Shown here: one piece after another, positions 50,109 to 55,937 of the stretch
Position numbering within the stretch: position 1 is the first letter of the stretch
Layout of the letters: each line of letters opens with the position of its first letter
Source: Rhodospirillaceae bacterium
GTDB lineage: Bacteria; Pseudomonadota; Alphaproteobacteria; Rhodospirillales; JABJKH01
Reading direction: 5' to 3'
DNA length: 55,937 nt
NCBI GenBank assembly: GCA_018660465.1
Contig: JABJKH010000034.1
Span: forward strand, 1 to 55,937
The notes under the pieces: model-generated
The model's input: only the letters and a program-made list of their open reading frames with translations
The model's database searches: none
Told to the model about the DNA's origin: nothing
Program-made: the position numbers and the translations under genes

Positions 50109-50987
50109 TTGTCTAACGCAAAAGACTTTATCGTCCAGCCTGACCCGGCTGATCCACAGTTGACCGAAAAGGTTCAAGGTGTGGATCAGGACGGCAAGCC
50201 GTTAACGACGTCTGTTACAGTCGAGCGACCGCTGACCTTATACTTAAACGGTCAGGAAATCGTTACCATGATGACGATCAATGATTATCCTGAGTATTTG
50301 GCTGTAGGATACCTTCTAAATCAAAATATGTTGCTGCCCGATGATGAAGTTACGGGGGTAGATTATGACGAAGAGGTTGAGACCGTCGTCGTTCGCACGG
50401 CGCGAAAAACCGATTACGAGGAAAAACTTAAAAAGAAAACCCAGACGTCTGGCTGCGCCATGGGAACGGTCTTTGGCGACATGATGGAAAGTTTCGAAGA
50501 CGCCAAGCTTTCAAGTGATGCCGTGCTGAAGACGTCCTGGCTTTATGATCTGGTAAAGAAAATTAACACTGTCCCCAGCCTGTACCTGGAAGCAGGCGCT
50601 ATACATGGCTGTGTGCTGTGTCATGACGACCGTCCGTTGATTTATATGGAAGACGTGGGACGCCACAACGCTGTCGATAAAATTGCCGGGTATATGTTCA
50701 TGGAAGGGATCACCGGTGAAGATAAGATGTTCTATACCACGGGACGCCTGACCAGTGAGATGGTGATCAAATGCGTGCATATGCAAATCCCGATCTTAAT
50801 TTCCAGATCCGGTTTTACCGCCTGGGGTGTGGACTTGGCCAAGCAGGTGGGATTAACCCTGGTTGGTCGCGCGCGGGGCAAGCGTTTCGTTGCGCTGTCA
50901 GGTGAAAACCGGATTGTCTATGATGTAGACACGTCGTCAATTGCGGATGAGCCCCGTAAATCTCAACGAAAGGGTGCGGCAGAATGA
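50109..50987 (+). CDS. fdhD: FdhD, formate dehydrogenase accessory sulfurtransferase
   Basis: About 292 residues starting at TTG 50109 with AGAGGG upstream; an earlier TTG at 50091 is possible. FdhD transfers sulfur from a desulfurase to the Mo cofactor of formate dehydrogenase. The family core is visible in YLAVGYLLNQNMLL, DVGRHNAVDKIAGYM and TGRLTSEMVIKC. In E. coli a CxxC is essential; here that site reads TSGCAMG with one Cys, while a CVLC pair occurs about 50 residues later (GAIHGCVLCHDD). Overlaps mobA by four bases. Confidence 0.88.
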   Translation: MSNAKDFIVQPDPADPQLTEKVQGVDQDGKPLTTSVTVERPLTLYLNGQEIVTMMTINDYPEYLAVGYLLNQNMLLPDDEVTGVDYDEEVETVVVRTARKTDYEEKLKKKTQTSGCAMGTVFGDMMESFEDAKLSSDAVLKTSWLYDLVKKINTVPSLYLEAGAIHGCVLCHDDRPLIYMEDVGRHNAVDKIAGYMFMEGITGEDKMFYTTGRLTSEMVIKCVHMQIPILISRSGFTAWGVDLAKQVGLTLVGRARGKRFVALSGENRIVYDVDTSSIADEPRKSQRKGAAE

Positions 50988-51613
50988 CCGCTCCGCGCGG
51001 CCCTGTTGTCGGTGTCTTATTGGCGGGTGGCTTGGCTCGGCGTATGGGGGGGGGCGATAAGTGTCTCCGGCAATTGGGTGGCCGTAGCCTTATAGATATT
51101 TTGATCGAACGCACTCAATCGCAAGTCTCCCACCTTATCATTAACGCTAACGGCGATCCCAAGCGGTTTGAGGCGCAAGGGTTGGAAACTGTGCCCGATG
51201 TCATAGATGGCTTCCAAGGACCTCTGGCAGGCATTTTGACAGGGTTGGGGTGGGCCGCAATCAATGTTCCAGAGGCTCAGTGGGTTGTGTCGTTTGCGAC
51301 CGATGCGCCGTTTGTCCCGCTGGATATGGTTGAACGTTTGTTTGAGGCGATAGAAGACGAGCAAGCTGACATGGCTTGCGCAATGACCAACGGTCGCACG
51401 CACCCTGTTTTTGCGCTGTGGCCGGTGCGGCTGAAAGAGGAGTTGCACCGCGCCATGGTGGACGAGGAAATGCGCAAGATTGATTTATGGACCGGGCGAT
51501 ACAATATCCTTCATGTAGGGTTCCCGACAGAACCGGTTGATCCATTTTTTAACGTCAATCGCCCAGACGACTTAGCCCGTGCTGAAACTCTTTATAAAGG
51601 AATTTTGGTTTAA
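50984..51613 (+). CDS. mobA: Molybdenum cofactor guanylyltransferase MobA
   Basis: A 209-residue nucleotidyltransferase that attaches GMP to molybdopterin. The N-terminal GTP loop is VLLAGGLARRMGGGDKCL, the catalytic Asp region is SFATDAPFVP, and the C-terminus has FFNVNRPDDLARAE. It couples by a four-base overlap to fdhD and serves bis-MGD enzymes such as formate dehydrogenase, which must lie elsewhere. Confidence 0.93.
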   Translation: MTAPRGPVVGVLLAGGLARRMGGGDKCLRQLGGRSLIDILIERTQSQVSHLIINANGDPKRFEAQGLETVPDVIDGFQGPLAGILTGLGWAAINVPEAQWVVSFATDAPFVPLDMVERLFEAIEDEQADMACAMTNGRTHPVFALWPVRLKEELHRAMVDEEMRKIDLWTGRYNILHVGFPTEPVDPFFNVNRPDDLARAETLYKGILV

Positions 51614-51641
51614 ATCGGGCGCAGTAGATAAAAGGATACTA

Positions 51642-51851
51642 ATGATGCCAAATTTTGAAATTGCCGTTCATAATGAGGAGGTTCGCAAGCTTGAAAATGC
51701 TGGTGAACGCCATCGTCATCTGTCGAAAGACTGGGCTGATACGCACTATTTTGAAATAGAGGCGCGGGACGAATCTCATGCAAAAAGTAAGGCCCTTACA
51801 AAGTATCCGACTTCTGCCGGCTATTTGATCGAGAAAATTGTGGAGTTGTGA
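51642..51851 (+). CDS. Small protein of unknown family, paralog A
   Basis: About 69 residues from the ATG at 51642 with AAAAGGA upstream; a longer frame inside mobA is not needed. The next gene shares its pattern: FE[IV]AV-x-N near the start, H-x-[HY]LS-x-x-WA, then DE-x-x-A[KR] and [YF]P[ST]-x-x-G[YF]-[LV]IE at the end. No known family recognised. It follows mobA by 28 bases, so is probably in the same message. Confidence 0.65.
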   Translation: MMPNFEIAVHNEEVRKLENAGERHRHLSKDWADTHYFEIEARDESHAKSKALTKYPTSAGYLIEKIVEL

Positions 51852-51932
51852 CGCAGCCTTTCATTCCTGAAACCTTTTGTTAACTGCCCGGAGAATACCC
51901 TGATACCAATGCACTGGTGAAAGGGCAGGATC

Positions 51933-52196
51933 ATGCTTTACCGCAGTAACGATAATGACCGAGATTTTGAGGTTGCCGTTTACAACGCGAAAGTGCGCCA
52001 GCTTACGGATGATAATCAATGCCATCCCTATTTAAGCGACCATTGGGCTAATGCGCATATTCAAGATATCAAAGCTGAAAACGAGGCAGAGGCACGAAAA
52101 ATTGCTGCCGAGAGGTTCCCTTCGAGAGAGGGGTTCGTTATCGAACAAATTGCCCCCAGCCGCTATTTTCAGTCTCCGGTGAGAGACAAGGCTTAA
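51933..52196 (+). CDS. Small protein of unknown family, paralog B
   Basis: An 87-residue paralog of the preceding protein with the same order of conserved patches (FEVAVYNAKVRQL, LSDHWANAH, EAEARKIA, FPSREGFVIEQI) and about 15 extra C-terminal residues. Soluble, compact alpha/beta look. GGGCAGGA precedes the ATG. The tandem pair sits at the end of the fdhD-mobA row. Confidence 0.65.
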   Translation: MLYRSNDNDRDFEVAVYNAKVRQLTDDNQCHPYLSDHWANAHIQDIKAENEAEARKIAAERFPSREGFVIEQIAPSRYFQSPVRDKA

Positions 52197-52209
52197 ATAA
52201 GCCTTCTGT

Positions 52210-53322
52210 CTACTGGCGCAATTCCTCGTCTTCTTCGCGTTCATCTTCGCCCAAGAAGAATTTGTACGCATTCATTCCGCTAAGAACCACGCCGTCGAAC
52301 CCCTGGGCTATAATGCCATAAACAAATGACTTGGTATTACCAGCGATAAGCTTCTGCCACTCCGGTCGCCAATATTGAACGTAATACCGGTCTGGGTCTC
52401 CAGGGTAGGGGGCGTTGATCCAACTGGGTGAACCCTCTCTCCACCGAGGTTTCCAATAATATCTATAACTTGCAGCTGAACCGATGTCGATGCGCGCCAT
52501 TACCAGTCGTTTGGCACCGATTTTCTTGTACTTCAGCGTCTCGACTGCCCTTCGGGTCAACGGTTCCCGACCATGAAAGACGTCGACCAATAGCATGTCG
52601 AAATTGGTATCGTGCATTTTTAGGGTGTATTCGGCTTGGTTCCCGTAACGCGTACCATCGTTGATCATCACGAAGTTGCGCACGTCCTTCATCGATAAGA
52701 TATTCTTGGAGGACTCTCTTCGTGGGCGAGGTGGATAGGTTGGCAGGGTATTGAGTTCCAAATCTCGTGCGTGGGCGGCAAACGAGACGAATTTATTTGC
52801 ACTATTCCGGCGATAGGAATCATCAACGGATTTTCGGTCCTTTACGTAATCAACAACAAGAACGCGCACGCCATTATTGCGGGCGATTTTGGCAAAAGCC
52901 AGTTGCCGCTTTATTTTGACGTCACGAGTCGGCTGGCCAAAAATTTTTTCGCCGTAAAACAAACCTTCGAGCAAAATACCATCAATGGAACGAATATAGG
53001 TCTTTGCCGGGGCGGGTTTTAGTTTGTCGACGTCCTCGTACTTGACCATCAATTCCAGATTGTTTGAGGTTAGGATCTGGAATGAGCGTTTATATTTCCG
53101 AGCAAATCGGCTGATCTTCTGGACGAATTTACGCATTTCCTCGCCCATATCGAGCAAGGCGTTCGGGTCCTCTTCAATTTCAGGCCCTTTTTCTTCGACA
53201 TCTTTGCCCTGGATGCGGATTTTCCCCTGAGCATCGGGCGCTTGAGCGAACGCGGGTGCCCAAGCAAGCACGCCGATCATTACGCCTATTATAATGGCGC
53301 TGATTCTAGTGATCTGTAGCAT
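52210..53322 (-). CDS. Secreted GH114/TM1410-like protein
   Basis: About 370 residues from the ATG at 53322 (GAGG directly and AAGG further upstream); a TTG six bases earlier is possible. A signal peptide (cleavage near AFAQA) is followed by an acidic linker and a TIM-barrel-like domain. The domain resembles TM1410/endo-alpha-1,4-polygalactosaminidase (GH114): [54 protein letters not shown] and [13 protein letters not shown] appear in order. It would hydrolyse a galactosamine-type polymer, though activity is unproved. Overlaps lhgO-like gene by 17 bases on the same strand. Confidence 0.78.
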   Translation of the reverse strand: MLQITRISAIIIGVMIGVLAWAPAFAQAPDAQGKIRIQGKDVEEKGPEIEEDPNALLDMGEEMRKFVQKISRFARKYKRSFQILTSNNLELMVKYEDVDKLKPAPAKTYIRSIDGILLEGLFYGEKIFGQPTRDVKIKRQLAFAKIARNNGVRVLVVDYVKDRKSVDDSYRRNSANKFVSFAAHARDLELNTLPTYPPRPRRESSKNILSMKDVRNFVMINDGTRYGNQAEYTLKMHDTNFDMLLVDVFHGREPLTRRAVETLKYKKIGAKRLVMARIDIGSAASYRYYWKPRWREGSPSWINAPYPGDPDRYYVQYWRPEWQKLIAGNTKSFVYGIIAQGFDGVVLSGMNAYKFFLGEDEREEDEELRQ

Positions 53323-54424
53323 CCTCAAACCTTTTTAGAACTTCTTCCGCAATCGCTAACGATGATGTTAATCCCGGTGATTCTATGCCGTAAAGGTTAA
53401 TGAGCCCTTTCACGCCGTGGATGGAACTGTCTTGGATGACAAAGTCCGCAGCAACTTCACCTGGGGCTTGAAGCTTGGGTCGCATGCCCGCGTATCCTGG
53501 TTGCAAGGCACCGTCTTCAAGACCGGGCCAGTAATCCCGGATTGCTGCATAAAATTTATCGCCTCTGCTCGGGTCAACCTCGTAATCGATCTTTTCAACC
53601 CATTCAACATCAGGCCCGAATTTCGCTTGGCCACCCAGGTCCACGGTCAAATGAACGCCAAGCCCAGCTTTTTCCGGGACGGGATAAATTGGCCGTGAAA
53701 ACGGTGATTTTCCAGAAAGGGTAAAATAGTTTCCCTTCGCCAGATAGCGAGGAGGGATGGAGTCGGCTGGTACGCCTTCAATTTTGGAGGCAACGGATTG
53801 CGCCTCAAGACCGGCACTATTGACCAGAGTTTGGCATTGAAGGGTCATGCCAGCCTCGCCACCGACTTCCAAGGTAATCCCTTTGTCGGAGACTTCTCCA
53901 CCTGCCAGAGGACTGTTAAAGGCGATCATGCCGCCTGCGTCTTCAAGGTCGCCCTGGTAGGCCAACATCAAGCCGTGGCTGTCAATGAGCCCGGTGGACG
54001 GTGATAAATATGCGCCCACGGCGTTTAAGGCCGGTTCCATTTCCACACATTCGGCCGCGTTCAGCCATTTCAAATCCATAACGCCATTGGCTTCGGCTTT
54101 GTCTTTAATGTCATGAATAATCTCTAATTGTGCATCATTGGTGGCGACGATCAATTTGCCGCAGCGCTTATGCTCGACACCATGTGATGCACAATAGTCA
54201 TACATCATTTCTTTGCCACGAACGCAAAGGCGCGCCTTCAGACTGCCTTTGGGGTAATAAATACCGGCGTGAATTATTTCACTGTTGCGTGAACTGGTGC
54301 CGGTTCCAATCGCGTCAGCGGCCTCCAAAACTATGGTTTCACGGCCGCTTAGGGCTAAGGCTCGGGCAACCGCCAGACCCACAACACCCGCCCCAATGAC
54401 AACAGAATCAACAGTTTCGGTCAC
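53306..54424 (-). CDS. L-2-hydroxyglutarate oxidase-like FAD enzyme (LhgO family)
   Basis: A 372-residue FAD-dependent oxidoreductase starting at GTG. The dinucleotide fold is [16 protein letters not shown], and [21 protein letters not shown] plus [20 protein letters not shown] match the LhgO/L2HGDH group of the DAO superfamily. Such enzymes oxidise L-2-hydroxyglutarate or related 2-hydroxy acids and pass electrons to quinone. The downstream gene starts within its end, so both are co-transcribed though unrelated in function. Confidence 0.88.
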   Translation of the reverse strand: MTETVDSVVIGAGVVGLAVARALALSGRETIVLEAADAIGTGTSSRNSEIIHAGIYYPKGSLKARLCVRGKEMMYDYCASHGVEHKRCGKLIVATNDAQLEIIHDIKDKAEANGVMDLKWLNAAECVEMEPALNAVGAYLSPSTGLIDSHGLMLAYQGDLEDAGGMIAFNSPLAGGEVSDKGITLEVGGEAGMTLQCQTLVNSAGLEAQSVASKIEGVPADSIPPRYLAKGNYFTLSGKSPFSRPIYPVPEKAGLGVHLTVDLGGQAKFGPDVEWVEKIDYEVDPSRGDKFYAAIRDYWPGLEDGALQPGYAGMRPKLQAPGEVAADFVIQDSSIHGVKGLINLYGIESPGLTSSLAIAEEVLKRFEDATDH

Positions 54425-54586
54425 AAATTTAGTCTCTCAATATCGGTACAGTTAGTTGCGGATTGTGGCGTTGGGGTTGGGGTTGGTCAAGCATACCCCT
54501 CACCAAGTTGTGAAACTGGTTTAATTGCCGTGTTTCACTGCTTAGTTGCACAATTGGCCTGTAGATTTCAGAAAGGAATATTATCC

Positions 54587-55576
54587 ATGTCGAAATTTAA
54601 CAGTGGTGTTCTGCTGACGGCTCTCGCGATCATTTTGTATTTTGGCATAAACGCGGTCCAGGCCAATCCCGACAGCTGGCGCTATGAATGGCCGCGCACA
54701 GATTTCAATAAGCATTCGGTGAAATACGATGAAATCATGTCAGGTGGGCCGCCTAAAGACGGCATTCCCTCTATCGACAAGCCAAAGTTCGAACCTGTCA
54801 GCAATCACAAGGACCTTGGTGAAAATGAGCCCGTCATTGGCCTTATCATCAACGGAAAGGCGCGGGCTTATCCTTTGCGGGTTCTGATTTGGCACGAAAT
54901 CGTCAACGATACGTTTGAAGGCGTTCCAATCGCCGTTACTTATTGCCCACTGTGTAATTCTTCGATTGTCTTTGATCGACGGCTCGATGGGAAAGTTCTT
55001 GAATTCGGGACGACGGGAAAGCTGCGGAATTCAGACATGGTGATGTATGACCGGCAGACTGATTCATGGTGGCAGCAATTTCTTGGTGAAGGAATTGTCG
55101 GCGTTATGACTGGTAAGCAGCTAAAAACCATTCCGGCTCGTCTCGAAAGCTTTGCCAATTTTAAAAAGCGTGCGCCGATGGGGGCTAAGGTCCTCGTTCC
55201 CACCTTCAGCGTTTTTCGAGCCTATGGCCGGAACCCCTATGCTTACTATGATACGGCTGCCATGCCGTTCCTGTATCAGGGGGAAATGCCTAAAGGAATT
55301 AAGCCTATGGTTCGGGTTATCGCTGTCGGCAACAGCGCTTGGAGCATGCCGCTGCTGGTGAAGAAGGGCCGAATCGAAGCGGGCGATTTGGTGCTTAGTT
55401 GGGAAAAAGGCCAGAATTCAGCCCTTGATAGCCGCGAGATTGCCAAAGGCAGAGACGTCGGCAATGTCGTTGTACGCCGAAAGGTCGCTGGCAAGCTTGA
55501 GGATGTCCCCTACGATGTCACCTTCGCCTTCGTCTTTCACGCATTTAAGCCAAAGGGGACGTTGCATATAAATTAG
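54587..55576 (+). CDS. DUF3179 domain secreted protein
   Basis: About 329 residues from the ATG at 54587 with AAAGGA upstream. The N-terminus is a signal or membrane anchor (LLTALAIILYFGINAVQA). The DUF3179 core is obvious: GLIINGKARAYPLRVLIWHE, GVPIAVTYCPLCNSSIVFDR and QTDSWWQQFLGEGIVG. The CPLCN pair could bind a metal. Molecular function unknown. Divergent from lhgO. Confidence 0.87.
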   Translation: MSKFNSGVLLTALAIILYFGINAVQANPDSWRYEWPRTDFNKHSVKYDEIMSGGPPKDGIPSIDKPKFEPVSNHKDLGENEPVIGLIINGKARAYPLRVLIWHEIVNDTFEGVPIAVTYCPLCNSSIVFDRRLDGKVLEFGTTGKLRNSDMVMYDRQTDSWWQQFLGEGIVGVMTGKQLKTIPARLESFANFKKRAPMGAKVLVPTFSVFRAYGRNPYAYYDTAAMPFLYQGEMPKGIKPMVRVIAVGNSAWSMPLLVKKGRIEAGDLVLSWEKGQNSALDSREIAKGRDVGNVVVRRKVAGKLEDVPYDVTFAFVFHAFKPKGTLHIN

Positions 55577-55588
55577 GGACGTTGAATT

Positions 55589-55937
55589 CTAAAGCTGCTT
55601 CACGTCCGACAGATCGCCTTCGACTTCGAAGATTAATTCGATCTGAACGCCGCTGGGGTCATGGAGGAAGAGCTGGAGCATCTGTTCGGCTGGCACTCTT
55701 CTTTTCTCAAATTTGACGCCCTGGTCTTCAAACTTGGCAATATAGGAATCAGGGTCTTTGCCCTTGAACGCGATATGATCGATGACACCGCTTCCTTCGC
55801 CTTGTTCGCTCGGTATTCGGTGATTCTATTTGCGAATGGCGATCCTTGGTTTGTTAACGGCGTACAGCCGTATCTACCGCAAGAGACTCTCTTGGTAAGG
55901 GTGCTACATGGTGCAAGCAGTAAGTTTACGGACGATC
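55589..55937 (-). pseudogene. VOC-family gene with three in-frame TAG codons, cut by window edge
   Basis: The minus strand ending at TAG 55589-55591 encodes a good VOC second module, with VIDHIAFKGKD (metal His), VPAEQMLQLFLHDPSGVQIEL (His and Glu) and the end SDVKQL. Going upstream, the same phase still reads like a VOC protein (IRLYAVNKPRIAIRK) but is interrupted by TAG at 55826-55828, 55874-55876 and 55904-55906, with no TAA or TGA. The gene is either decayed or the window end has base errors. Confidence 0.65.

Noticed and set aside
51579-51851. Longer start for small protein A within mobA
   Set aside because: The extra 21 residues lie within mobA in another phase; the ATG at 51642 has a good ribosome binding site and matches the paralog start.

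Overview
The window reads as a chromosomal segment of a free-living, probably marine alphaproteobacterium (Rhodospirillales-like). The basis is indirect: roughly balanced base composition, dense short operons, and TRAP, tripartite tricarboxylate (TTT) and Liv-type ABC importers side by side. The many hydroxy-acid and sugar-acid enzymes and the fdhD-mobA-moaA molybdenum-cofactor genes fit the same picture. No rRNA, tRNA, phage, insertion sequence or CRISPR array was seen. Most of the window is metabolic, and taxonomy cannot be fixed from the sequence alone.

Layout. 1-2.8 kb: a GST and a TrhO-type tRNA hydroxylase (minus), a stand-alone ParB-N domain protein and a cysteine-dioxygenase-like cupin. 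2.9-11.9 kb: a divergent catabolic island. On the minus strand are a TetR regulator, a cyclase-family hydrolase, a ThDP enzyme and an MFS carrier. On the plus strand are a DctPQM TRAP importer and a D-tartrate-dehydratase-like enolase-superfamily enzyme. A perfect 19-bp dyad lies between the two arms. 12-19.3 kb: NADP-glutamate dehydrogenase, a long intergenic region with a candidate small RNA, an SH3 membrane protein, two tandem secreted proteins with an HExxGH zinc motif plus Sel1 repeats, an RraA-like protein and a secreted nuclease. 19.4-25.9 kb: AzlCD exporter and a complete LivJHMGF importer.

25.9-32.7 kb: a sugar-acid module (hydroxyacid dehydrogenase, small secreted protein, IlvD/Edd dehydratase, two paralogous MFS carriers) divergent from an isopropylmalate/tartrate-type dehydrogenase. 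A relic of a second dehydratase gene survives between the two MFS genes. 32.8-37.7 kb: PAS-GAF-GGDEF protein, TauD-like dioxygenase, a small monooxygenase, an orphan ABC-2 permease and an EamA exporter. 37.9-44.5 kb: a seven-gene plus-strand operon of TctCBA, an LVIVD-repeat protein, two FAH-family hydrolases and a VOC protein. 44.6-48.6 kb: MFS, OsmC, aldo/keto reductase, a small Sel1-like secreted protein and a gene broken by an indel in an A8 tract. 49-52.2 kb: moaA divergent from fdhD-mobA plus two tandem small paralogous proteins of unknown function. 52.2-55.9 kb: GH114/TM1410-like secreted protein, LhgO-like oxidase, DUF3179 protein, and a VOC gene at the edge interrupted by three in-frame amber codons.

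Together these genes describe an organism that scavenges organic acids and amino acids through several high-affinity importers, each paired with its own dehydratases, dehydrogenases or hydrolases. In all three solute-binding-protein importer operons a strong RNA hairpin follows the binding-protein gene, a likely device for making more binding protein than membrane subunits.
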